Assembly (NCBI GenBank): GCA_026770585.1
Contig: MU646396.1
Coordinates: 779,482 to 792,294, forward strand
Reading direction: 5' to 3'
DNA length: 12,813 nucleotides
DNA from: Baffinella frigidus
Taxonomy: Eukaryota; Cryptophyceae; Cryptomonadales; Baffinellaceae
Both the position numbers and the translations under genes were made by a program. Under the pieces are notes generated by a model. The model saw only the letters and a program-made list of their open reading frames with translations, was not told the DNA's origin and did not search any database. Shown here one piece after another: positions 6,729 to 12,654 of the stretch; the stretch's first letter is position 1, and the number at the start of each line of letters is the position of its first letter.

Positions 6729-6925
6729 CGGGTTGACGGACTATCGTCAAGTTGAGGTTATGCGTTGGTGGTACACACCCGTCAACTTTGGGGTGTAATC
6801 GTGCTGTCCTCGATGTGCGTGGCCGCGCGGTCCCGCCAGTGTCCCAGGTCCGTCGGGCTGAGGGACTATTGTGAAGTTGACGGTCCGGGTATGTGGTACA
6901 GATCTGTCAACTTTGGAGCGATAAT
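6729..6925. repeat. Two ~65-bp foldback repeats with exon 9 end copies
   Basis: CGGGTTGACGGACTATCGTC ... CCGTCAACTTTGGGGTG (about 6729-6793) and CGGGCTGAGGGACTATTGTG ... CTGTCAACTTTGGAGCG (about 6855-6921) are related. They share internal TGGTACA and the inverted pair AAGTTGACGG/CCGTCAACTT. A copy of the exon 9 3' end with GT sits between them (6801-6850), giving a period of about 126 bp. Two more family members lie at about 11948 and 12162. Confidence 0.8.
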
Positions 6926-6947
6926 CGCTGTGCGCGGCCGCGCCTTC

Positions 6948-7118
6948 CCATTCAAGAATGCTGGGGTTGTAAATATTTGTACCAGGATAGGGTATTCTAA
7001 CCTCGTGAATGTGCTAATTTTGCAGAGTTACGTGACCAACTAACGAAAGTTACTACATGAATGCCCACTTTTAAAAGCACATTGGTTTTAAATAGGCCCC
7101 TCTAGCGTCCTCGTGTTG
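6948..7118 (-). mobile_element. MITE-like element, family 1, copy B
   Basis: Read on the minus strand from CACGAGGACGCTAGAGGGGC through CTATTTAAAACCAATGTG... to ...CCAGCATTCTTGAATGGG, this matches the + strand copy at about 7926-8115 almost base for base. The ends share an inverted AGAATG core. Copy B lies in intron 9, directly followed by a remnant of the exon 9 3' end. Confidence 0.75.
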
Positions 7119-7284
7119 TCCCGCCGGTGTCGCAGGGTGCTGCGATTACTCTGGGAGGCGACACACGAGAGCACACGATGTTCTAGAGAGTCACCTACCC
7201 AGAGTCATATATCACCAAGTATACAACGTATACGAAGATTAGTGTCGCCGGTTTCCCCCCGTGGGGCCTCGTAGGACCCCGCAT

Positions 7285-7349
7285 GGAATTGGAGCCGTTG
7301 TGTCAATTGTCACGCAGCGGATCCAATTCCCTGTAGGAATTGGAGCCGT
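7285..7349. repeat. GGAATTGG cruciform repeat, copy 1
   Basis: GGAATTGGAGCCGTTGTGTC (7285 onward) pairs with GCAGCGGATCCAATTCC (ends 7330), and a third arm GGAATTGGAGCCG follows at 7337, so alternate pairings are possible. The same architecture recurs at 7787-7850. Confidence 0.8.
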
Positions 7350-7356
7350 GTTGAAG

Positions 7357-7454
7357 TGGGACGCGCCGCTGAAGGGCGTTCCGCGTTCTGGCAGCTGCTC
7401 GGAAACGACGCAACAGAGTCTTTGGAGGAGGATGAGGAGGGGCCGCACGTGCGG
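7357..7454 (+). CDS. Exon 10, acidic segment
   Basis: In the frame used here the piece reads GRAAEGRSAFWQLLGNDATE then SLEEDEEGPHVR and ends at the donor CGG/GTGAAC in phase 0, fitting exon 11. Possible acceptors (AAG at 7356 or 7374) both leave two leading bases, so exon 9 (phase 0) does not join cleanly. Either a small exon was missed, the acceptor is different, or this exon is skipped. A 7-bp CCCGAAA array starts right after the donor. Confidence 0.4.
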
Positions 7455-7459
7455 GTGAA

Positions 7460-7730
7460 CCCTGCACCCGAAACCCGAAACCCGAAACCCGAAACCCGAA
7501 ACCCGAAACCTGAAACCCGAAACCCGAAACCCTTAACCCTTAACCCCAAACTCTAAATCCCCAACTCCAAACCCCGTACACCACAACCCAACCCCCCTTA
7601 CCCCAAACCCTAAACTCTAAATTCTAAATTCTAAACCCTAAACCCCAGACCCCAAACCCCGCACCGCACAACCACAACCCCCAACCCTCAAACCTCAAAC
7701 CCTGAACCTCACGCCCCAAACCCCACACCC
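7460..7730 (+). repeat. CCCGAAA then degenerate CCCTAAA array
   Basis: 7467-7531 is a run of about nine CCCGAAA units with one CCTGAAA variant. The tract then passes into CCCTTAA, CCCCAAA, TCTAAAT and CACAACCC units up to the exon 11 shadow copy at 7731. Noncoding. Confidence 0.85.
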
Positions 7731-7780
7731 AAGTGCTGAATTGCTTCGCCTCGGAGCGGGCCTGTCATATGGTTTCCCTC
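7731..7780 (+). repeat. Shadow copy of the exon 11 5' end
   Basis: AAGTGCTGAATTGCTTCGCC and TCGGAGCGGGC.. repeat the first ~45 nt of exon 11 nearly unchanged (VLNCFASERA..MVSL in frame). The acceptor CCAGG is altered to CAAGT. A weaker, shorter copy of the same start (CAG/GTGTTGGTTTGCT) is at 7914-7928, cut off by a MITE. Confidence 0.8.
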
Positions 7781-7786
7781 TAAAAA

Positions 7787-7850
7787 CGGCTCCAATTTCC
7801 TACGGGGAATTGGAGCCGCTGCGTCAATTTGACTCAGCGGCTCCAATTCC
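7787..7850. repeat. GGAATTGG cruciform repeat, copy 2
   Basis: GGAATTGGAGCCGCTGCGTC (7806 onward) pairs with GACTCAGCGGCTCCAATTCC (ends 7850) with one mismatch. An extra arm, CGGCTCCAATTTCC, lies at 7787-7799. The pair of copies (7285 and 7787) brackets exon 10, the telomere-like array and the exon 11 shadow copy. Confidence 0.85.
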
Positions 7851-7925
7851 CTACGAGGAAACGGTAAACCCCAAACCCCAAACCCCAAACCCCAAACCCT
7901 AAACCCTGATCCCAGGTGTTGGTTT

Positions 7926-8115
7926 GCTCACGAGAATGATAGAGGGGCCTATTTAAAACCAATGTGTTTTTTAAAGTGGGTATATGTGTAGTAACCTTCG
8001 TTGATTGGTCACTCAACTCTGCAAAATTAGCACAGTCACGAGGTTAGAATACCCTATCCTGGCACAAATATTTATAACCCCTCATGTAAATATGTTCCTC
8101 CAGCATTCTAGAGTG
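7926..8115 (+). mobile_element. MITE-like element, family 1, copy C
   Basis: CACGAGAATGATAGAGGGGC then CTATTTAAAACCAATGTG ... ends with CCAGCATTCTAGAGTGGG. It is in inverted orientation to copy B over its full length (shared internal blocks: CTCTGCAAAATTAGCAC, GAGGTTAGAATACCCTATCC, ACAAATATTTA). The left end cuts a short copy of the exon 11 start, so the insertion is younger than that duplication. Confidence 0.8.
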
Positions 8116-8175
8116 GGTGGTTCCTGCGCCGCGAATGGAGAATCCTCGCTCCCCTGCACCTTTCGAGGTCGATCA

Positions 8176-8263
8176 AATCGAGGCTGGACTTGAGTCATTT
8201 CCTCGCTGGAAAGGTTCGAATTCGCACTTTTCCCCATGGAAATAGCTCAAGCCCCAGCCTCGA
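8176..8263. repeat. Long imperfect foldback abutting the exon 11 acceptor
   Basis: TCGAGGCTGGACTTGAGTCA.. (about 8179) is complementary to ..TAGCTCAAGCCCCAGCCTCGA (ends 8263), and the inner parts (GGAAAGGTTCGAA / TTCGCACTTTTCC) also pair. Arms are about 40 bases. The foldback ends four bases before the AG of exon 11, so the branch-site region would sit in a stem. Confidence 0.7.
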
Positions 8264-8267
8264 CCAG

Positions 8268-8357
8268 GTGCTGAATTGCTTCGCCTCGGAGCGGGCGCGG
8301 CAGATGGTTTCACTCAACCGCCTTGACGCCGCGGCCGCGGCCAAGTCGCAGAGCGCG
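8268..8357 (+). CDS. Exon 11, Ala-rich helix
   Basis: Acceptor CGACCAG; thirty codons read VLNCFASERARQMVSLNRLD then AAAAAKSQSA, ending at GCG/GTACTC. Both ends are phase 0, fitting exon 10 upstream and exon 12 downstream. The first half looks like an amphipathic helix and the second is low-complexity Ala. A nearly identical copy of the first ~45 nt occurs at 7731. Function unknown; it leads directly into the CH-like region. Confidence 0.6.
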
Positions 8358-8448
8358 GTACTCTAATCTCCATACAAGTTTTAATTAAATGCTTTTGGGC
8401 ATCGAAAGTTGCCACACAATTTCCTCTTAAAAGTAATAATAAAGTAGT

Positions 8449-8776
8449 TGTGTTGTAAATTTCGTTGCGCCAAAAGAAGTTAATTGATACTTTTGTGGAG
8501 ATGAACTCATCGGGGAACATGTTTATGATGGTGGCAATGAAATTTACTACACATAATTATCATACCAGTAATAGTAGAGCATTCGTGTAGTAATTTTTAC
8601 AGCCTTATTATTGGTATATCATCATTATCATCATCATCATTTGTTGCTTTCTTCTATTTCACTGCCAGCCAGATCATTTCACCTTAAGTCACCTGGCTGG
8701 TCCGGCAGTAAAGTTGTTAACTTCAGACTTTGACTCCAGGGCAGTGGACTTCAGGTGAAATGTTCTGGCTGGCGGT
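8449..8776. repeat. Two foldback elements in intron 11
   Basis: First: GTGTTGTAAATTTCGTTGCGCC (about 8450) and GGCAATGAAATTTACTACAC (about 8533) are inverted ends. Second: GCCAGCCAGATCATTTCACC (about 8666) pairs with GGTGAAATGTTCTGGCTGGC (ends about 8775), arms about 28 bases. An ATC-rich microsatellite (8619-8641) lies between them. AT-rich and noncoding. Confidence 0.7.
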
Positions 8777-8976
8777 GTACTGTTATTTCTGGCTCTGTGT
8801 CAAGATTATTTGGTCTCACCATTTTGGTGAAACCGAGCTCTCTTTTACTCCGAAGTTGATGGATTCGCACTGCAATCGTGGAATGTCAATTTGAGACAAG
8901 TCCGAGAGCGCGGCACAGCGCTTCACGGTGTTTTTTTCGAGAGCCTGGAACCCCTCAGCCCCCAACCCCAATGCAG

Positions 8977-9055
8977 GTCGAGTTCCCGCTAGACCTTGAG
9001 GACGGGTTTGCGACGTGGCTCACCGCAAGCGCTGAATCCGCCGCTCAAAAGGGGG
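8977..9055 (+). CDS. Exon 12, start of CH-like domain
   Basis: Acceptor ATGCAG; 26 codons plus one base read VEFPLDLEDGFATWLTASAE then SAAQKG, ending at the strong donor G/GTAATC. Phase 0 in (exon 11), phase 1 out (exon 13). A helix with Trp such as FATWLTASAES could be the first helix of a CH domain, the level at which CAMSAP- and CFAP47-type domains begin. This is recognition from pattern only. No edge copies of this exon were noticed. Confidence 0.6.
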
Positions 9056-9100
9056 GTAATCGACCCGCCTCAAAACGGTGTTAGCGCGCTCACAGGTACT

Positions 9101-9330
9101 TGGGTGCCGCGTTCGACACGGGAATTGGGTGTTTCAATAACTAGGTTCGTTAGGTGCCGCGTTGTAGGCGGGGATTGGTTGTCTCCGCAACTAGTTTCTG
9201 GGAGTGCGGACCCAGCACTTGATCAACCCATCTCCGTTGCTCGCTCTGCAGTGGGGACGCAGCACGTTGCGAAGCCATCTCCATTTCGCGCGAAACTGCC
9301 CGCTCTGGCGAGAGGAGGCGGCGGGGCGGT
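9101..9330 (+). repeat. Tandem ~50-60-bp duplications in intron 12
   Basis: GGTGCCGCGTTCGACACGGG..AATAACTAGGTTCG (about 9111) and GGTGCCGCGTTGTAGGCGGG..GCAACTAGTTTC (about 9152) form one pair. GACCCAGCACTTGATCAACC..CATCTCCGTT (about 9208) and GACGCAGCACGTTGCGAAGC..CATCTCCATTTC (about 9255) form a second. Noncoding. Confidence 0.6.
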
Positions 9331-9345
9331 CGCTGCCGTGCTCCA
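9312..9345 (+). repeat. Probable shadow copy of the exon 13 5' end
   Basis: GGAGGCGGCGGGGCGGTCGC then TGCCGTG resembles exon 13's GGAGGCGGGG..GGTGGTCGACGCCGTG and keeps its frame (GGGAVAAV beside the exon's GVLGSVVDAV). More diverged than other copies. Confidence 0.4.
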
Positions 9346-9420
9346 GGGTCCCCCCTCACACCTTACCGCAAACCCGTCAAGCGCCACACCCCAAATCCTA
9401 ACCCTGAACGACAAACGCAG

Positions 9421-9525
9421 GAGGAGGCGGGGTGCTAGGATCGGTGGTCGACGCCGTGGGCGCGGGAGGCGGTTCGAAGAAGGCGGGGTTGGTCTTCGAT
9501 GACCTTCTCATGGATCTCAGCGACG
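9421..9525 (+). CDS. Exon 13, CH-like core begins (DLSDG)
   Basis: Acceptor AAACGCAG; two bases complete the Gly codon of exon 12, then 34 codons plus one base lead to the donor GACG/GTCCGC. A Gly-rich loop (GVLGSVVDAVGAGGGSKK) is followed by AGLVFDDLLMDLSDG, Gly being formed at the junction. The D-L-x-D-G pattern followed by leucines in the next exon is a hallmark of CH domains. Phase 1 agrees with exon 14. Reading through the donor gives a Pro/Leu tail and stops in the telomere-like repeat, so the splice is needed. Confidence 0.65.
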
Positions 9526-9564
9526 GTCCGCCTTTGTTGCCCCCTGCACCGAGCTTGCAGGATT

Positions 9565-9625
9565 TGGGGTTCAGGGTTTAGGGTTTAGGGTTTAGGGTTT
9601 TGGGTTCAGGGTTTAGGGTTCAGGG
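9565..9625 (-). repeat. G-strand telomere-like tract after exon 13
   Basis: TTTAGGG and TTCAGGG units at 9565-9625, opposite in orientation to the C-strand tracts that follow from 9645 on. The switch lies near 9630-9645. Confidence 0.85.
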
Positions 9626-9790
9626 TTTAGTGTGGGTCCCATTTTAAAACCCCTGAACCAACCGCACTCTCCCCGTCAACCCTGAAAACCCTGACCTCTA
9701 AATGCTTACACCCTGATCCTGCATCCCTAAACACAAACATCCTGATCCCTGATCTCTCATCCCTCCCACCCGACCCCCAGCATCCCTCAG

Positions 9791-10461
9791 GGCGCGCGCT
9801 GCTCCTCGCAATCGCCCTCCACCGCCCGGGCGCAGCGCCCAATCCATACACCCTCATCCCCAAACCTTACACCCTACACCCTACACCCTACACCCCACAC
9901 CCTACACCCTACACCCTACACCCTACACCCTACACCCTGCAGGGCGTGGCTTGCGTCTGGCACTCGCCCTCCACCGCCCAGCCGCACCCCCCCCCTCCCT
10001 AAACCCTAAACCCTAAACCCTAAACCCTAAACCCTAGACCCTAAACCCAAACACCCTGATCCCTAATCCCTCACACCCTAATCCATCTTTCCGCATTCCT
10101 CCCTAAACCCTAAGCACTAAACCCTAGACCCTAGACCCTAAACCCTACACCGCAAGGCCGACAAGCCCCATCTGCAGGGCGCGGCCTGCTCCCCAAACCC
10201 GAAACCCTAACACTCTCATCCCTAATCCGTAATCCTCAAATCCTAACCCCTAAAACCTAACCCCTGCACCCTTTCTGACCATCCAGGGCGCGGGCTGCTT
10301 TCCACACTCGCCCTCCACCGCCCGGGCGCAGTATCTCTACGCACTAATCCCCAATCCCCAACACCCTGATCCCTGAACCCCAAACCCTTACCCATGCACC
10401 CTCTCTCACCCTGCAGGGCGCGGGCTGCTCCTCGCACTCGCCCTGCACCGCCCGAACGCAA
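9791..10461 (+). repeat. Five tandem shadow copies of the exon 14 5' end
   Basis: Copies start right after an AG at 9791, 9943, 10178, 10287 and 10417, before the real exon at 10545; spacing is 152, 235, 109, 130 and 128. Each holds the acceptor plus about 45 nt (the third only about 14). In the exon 14 phase they read RALLLAIALHRPGA, RGLRLALALHRPAA, RGLL, RGLLSTLALHRPGA and RGLLLALALHRPNA, against RGLLLAVALHRPGA in the exon. The segments between are CCCTAAA, CCCTACA and CCCCAAT tracts. No copy carries the rest of the exon. Confidence 0.9.
9864..9940 (+). repeat. CCCTACA heptamer array
   Basis: About ten CCCTACA units (one CCCCACA), a homogenised one-base variant of the CCCTAAA telomeric heptamer, ending at the acceptor of the second exon 14 copy. 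Confidence 0.9.
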
Positions 10462-10544
10462 TATCCTTATGCCCTAATCCCCAAACCCTTACCCCCTAAC
10501 CCCCAACCCCTCACTCCTAACCCCTGCACGATCGCACGGTGCAG

Positions 10545-10690
10545 GGCGCGGGCTGCTCCTCGCAGTGGCCCTGCACCGCCCAGGCGCGCTTGCCCCGGGC
10601 AGCCTGGCGCAAGTCAACGCGGACTGCCGCACCATCGGGAGCAAGGCCGGGAACATGCGCCTCGTCCTGCACCAGTGCGCGGCCCTCGGG
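10545..10690 (+). CDS. Exon 14, CH-like domain core
   Basis: Acceptor GGTGCAG; two bases complete Gly, then 48 codons lead to the donor CTCGGG/GTGCGT. The protein reads RGLLLAVALHRPGALAPGSL, then AQVNADCRTIGSKAGNMRLV and LHQCAALG. With exon 13 it gives DLSDG-RGLLLAVALHRPG, the typical CH core (Asp-Gly, Leu-rich helix, then H-x-P), followed by a second helix with LHQCAALG. CH domains bind actin, microtubules or partner proteins. The closest patterns I know are the divergent CH domains of CFAP47-like (ciliary central apparatus) and CAMSAP-like (microtubule minus end) proteins. Strongest exon in the window. Confidence 0.75.
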
Positions 10691-11120
10691 GTGCGTTAAT
10701 GGGGAGGGGGGGGGGCTTTTTATTTTAGAACCTGGCGGCGAAAGTTACCATACACATGCTTTTACTATTGCTTGTATGACCGAATTGTGTGGTAATTTTC
10801 GGGGGAAAGTCGGCCCCTGCAAACGGTATCACCAAATGGAATCACCGTGTTGAAATTCGTTGGTTCGCGTCCAGCGGTTTGTATCCCCCGCCACTTCCGA
10901 CCAGCCTCCCCTCAGGCTTTTCTGCTCGTTCCTTAAGGCTCATGGACTATTGTATCACTCAACTCAAGGCTTAAGGGCCTATCCAGGACCTGTATCGAGT
11001 GGAATAAAGAAGAAGACGCTCTTTCTACGTTGAGATGTTTTTGAAAGTGCTTCCGTGGCACTGTCTGCAAGCTACAAGTGCCACACGGCTCGTCGACTCC
11101 AAACCCTAAACCCTGACCCT
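10691..11120 (+). other. Intron 14, first part; little structure
   Basis: A G-run at 10699-10714 follows the donor. An imperfect inverted pair GAAAGTTACCATACACA (about 10740) and TGTGTGGTAATTTTC (about 10786) suggests a small foldback. 10805-11095 shows no exon I can support and no clear repeat; short CCCTAAA units start at 11100. Confidence 0.4.
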
Positions 11121-11127
11121 TTGGCAG

Positions 11128-11277
11128 GTGCCATACGTGCTGTCCTCGCCCTGAACTCTTAAACCTTGAACCCCAAACCATAAAGCATAAACCCGAAAAA
11201 CGGCAAGTGCCCTACGTAGTGTCATCGCTGGACGTGGTGTCGGTCTCCAAAAAAGCAGCGCTCGTGTCCCACCAGGT
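11128..11277 (+). repeat. Two shadow copies of the exon 15 5' end
   Basis: GGCAG/GTGCCATACGTGCTGTCC (11128-11150) and GGCAAGTGCCCTACGTAGTG.. (11207-11277) copy the start of exon 15. The second is long and open: VPYVVSSLDVVSVSKKAALV then SHQ, ending at CAG/GTGTTC. Its acceptor is damaged, however (CAGGTG became CAAGTG). A short copy of the exon 3' part occurs after the exon, at 11644-11693. Confidence 0.8.
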
Positions 11278-11327
11278 GTTCTTTCGTGCTACGATTAATA
11301 ATCTAACCGCACTGCGTGGTACTATTC

Positions 11328-11420
11328 ACAGTCCAAAAGTACCAAACGGCTCGTACTGTTTACAATCTCAAAGTGCCACACGGCGGTTCACAATCTGAAA
11401 GTGGCAAACGGCTTCAACGG
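11328..11420 (+). repeat. ~30-bp tandem repeat before exon 15
   Basis: Three units resembling ACAATCTCAAAGTGCCACAC followed by GGC(T/G)(C/G)(T/G)TAC lie at about 11328, 11361 and 11390. A related AAGTGCCACACGGCTCGTC is at 11076. The last unit merges into the exon 15 acceptor AACGGCAG. Confidence 0.65.
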
Positions 11421-11423
11421 CAG

Positions 11424-11494
11424 GTGCCGTACGTGGTGTCATCGCTGGACGTGGCGTTGGTCTCGGAGCCGCTCAAACCCCTCGTCCTCCTTTG
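11424..11494 (+). CDS. Exon 15, CH-like domain C-terminal part
   Basis: Acceptor AACGGCAG; 23 codons plus two bases read VPYVVSSLDVALVSEPLKPL then VLL, ending at TTTG/GTCCCC, which forms Trp with exon 16. Phase 0 in fits exon 14; phase 2 out fits exon 16. The downstream remnant copy has the equivalent donor (CTCTG/GTTCTC at 11686), supporting this end over the earlier GTCCTC at 11484. The pattern 'short loop, V-SLDV, then EPLKPL and a hydrophobic helix' matches the end of divergent CH domains. Confidence 0.7.
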
Positions 11495-11643
11495 GTCCCC
11501 CCCCCCCCAACTCTGAACCACCTGCAGCCCCCCCCCACATCCTAAACCACCTGCATCTCCCAAACTCTATACCACCTGCAGCGCGAGCCTCATCCTTAGT
11601 CCCTGAACCCCACACCCGGAACCCTGTACCGTATCCCCTACCG

Positions 11644-11850
11644 ACGTGGCTTTGGCCTCAAAGGCGCTCAAACCCCCCGTCCTCTGGTTCTCCAACCCGA
11701 ACCCCGAACCCCGAAACCATACTCCCGAAACCCCAAACCACAATCCCGAAACCCAAAACCATAAACCCGACACCCGAAACCCTGAAACCCAAATCCTCAA
11801 CCCCAAACCCCAAACCCCAAACCCCAAACCCTCAACCCCAAACGCGACAC
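11644..11850 (+). repeat. Exon 15 3' copy and CCCGAAA/CCCCAAA filler
   Basis: 11644-11686 (GACGTGGCTTTGGCCTCAAA then GGCGCTCAAACCCCCCGTCC) copies the exon 15 3' end with its donor. From about 11696 to 11845 degenerate CCCGAAA, CCATAAA and CCCCAAA units fill intron 15 up to the exon 16 acceptor CTGCAG. Confidence 0.8.
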
Positions 11851-11856
11851 CTGCAG

Positions 11857-11925
11857 GCTGGCGCACGTGTTCCTGGCGCTCGAGACGAACGCATCCACGC
11901 CAGCCTCTGAAACCGCTCCTTCTCG
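11857..11925 (+). CDS. Exon 16, last helix of the CH-like domain
   Basis: Acceptor ACCTGCAG; one base completes Trp, then 22 codons plus two bases read LAHVFLALETNASTPASETA then PS, ending at CTCG/GTATTC. With exon 15 this gives LKPLVLL-W-LAHVFLALE, the terminal hydrophobic helix expected of a CH domain, then a Ser/Thr/Pro-rich linker. Two further copies follow (12019-12154, interrupted, and 12261-12332). All three end at a GT in phase 2. The next true exon is beyond the window or unrecognised. Confidence 0.65.
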
Positions 11926-11947
11926 GTATTCCACCTCTGCCTCACTC

Positions 11948-12230
11948 GGGTTGACGGACTACTCTTAAGTTGACGTGCTGGTTGCGTGGTACAAATCCGT
12001 CAACTTTGGAGCGGGGAAGGACCGGAGACGAACCCCTCCACGCAGCATGAGGCTATCTATTTACTCAGGATGAATGTCTACTATAGATCCGAGTGAAGAC
12101 GTTTGTTTAGTAATTAGCAAGAGGGGCCTGCCTCTGCAGCCGCTTCTTCTTCACGGTAATCGGACTATTCTTAAGTTGACGGTCTGGTTCTGCGGTACAC
12201 ATCCGTCAACTTTGGAGCGGGAACTGACCC
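11948..12230. repeat. Foldback repeat family, copies 3 and 4
   Basis: CGGGTTGACGGACTACTCTT...GGTACAAATCCGTCAACTTTGG AGCGGGG (about 11948-12017) and ATCGGACTATTCTTAAGTTG...GGTACACATCCGTCAACTTTGG AGCGGG (about 12159-12221) belong with the copies at 6729 and 6855. AAGTTGACGG and CCGTCAACTT form the stem, with TGGTACA/CGGTACA in the loop. Each follows the donor of an exon 16 copy by about 10-25 bases. Confidence 0.8.
12019..12154 (+). repeat. Interrupted shadow copy of exon 16
   Basis: GGAGACGAACCCCTCCACGC AGCATGAGG (to 12052) and GAGGGGCCTGCCTCTGCAGC..TTCTTCACG (12121-12154, donor GTAATC at 12155) are two halves of one exon 16 copy. They are separated by a 68-bp insertion at 12053-12120, with GAGG on both sides (12049-12052 and 12121-12124). 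Confidence 0.7.
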
Positions 12231-12260
12231 GTCTCGCCAGAAGCAAATGTGACTAAATTT

Positions 12261-12332
12261 ACACGTGTTCCTGGCGCTGGAGACACACCCCTCCACGCCG
12301 CACGAGGGGCCCGCCTCTGCCGCTTCTCCCAG
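12261..12332 (+). repeat. Third exon 16 copy with donor, acceptor lost
   Basis: CACGTGTTCCTGGCGCTGGA.. reads HVFLALETHPSTPHEGPASA then ASP and ends at CCCAG/GTAACG in phase 2, like exon 16. The 5' side lacks AG (ATTTACACGTG), so it could be spliced in only with a different acceptor. Its reading frame is longer and looks more intact than that of the exon 16 used here, so it may be the ancestral version. Confidence 0.65.
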
Positions 12333-12650
12333 GTAACGTCTGACTGAGAGTGACCCAACGTGAACGTCGCTTGATATGCCCTGCCCCCCCCCGGACCCCG
12401 GCGGGCGTGTGACACGGGAATGCCATTCCCGCAGAAAAGGGACCCACAAAATACGGGCCTGGCGGGCTGGGTTAGTTGGACGGCATCTCTCTCGCGTCCA
12501 TACGCACACCCTTTGAGCCATGTTTAATGTCGTTGGAGCCATTGTCGTATGCACCGTTGATCAGTGCCGCAGTCACGTCCACGCGCACACTATCTTGTAC
12601 CGGTCACGTATGTAGACACGTCCTCTGAATGCTGCCGGCGCGTCAGGGGA
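12333..12650 (+). other. Downstream intron, no exon seen
   Basis: GC-rich unique-looking sequence without a supported exon or repeat. It has an inverted-looking TGCCATTCCCGC/GACACGGGAATG patch near 12410-12430. Short ORFs on the minus strand lack any protein signature. Confidence 0.35.
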
Positions 12651-12654
12651 GCGC

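Noticed and set aside
6755-7043. Plus-strand ORF at 6765-7043
   Set aside because: It runs through two foldback repeats, exon 9 end copies and a MITE; the frame is accidental.
9150-9414. Short ORFs on both strands in intron 12
   Set aside because: They overlap tandem duplications and lack splice or protein support.
11401-11910. 169-codon plus-strand ORF as a single gene
   Set aside because: Only its parts overlapping the copied CH exons look coding, and those are in other frames; the Pro/Lys/Thr-rich body is CCCCAAA/CCCGAAA repeat.
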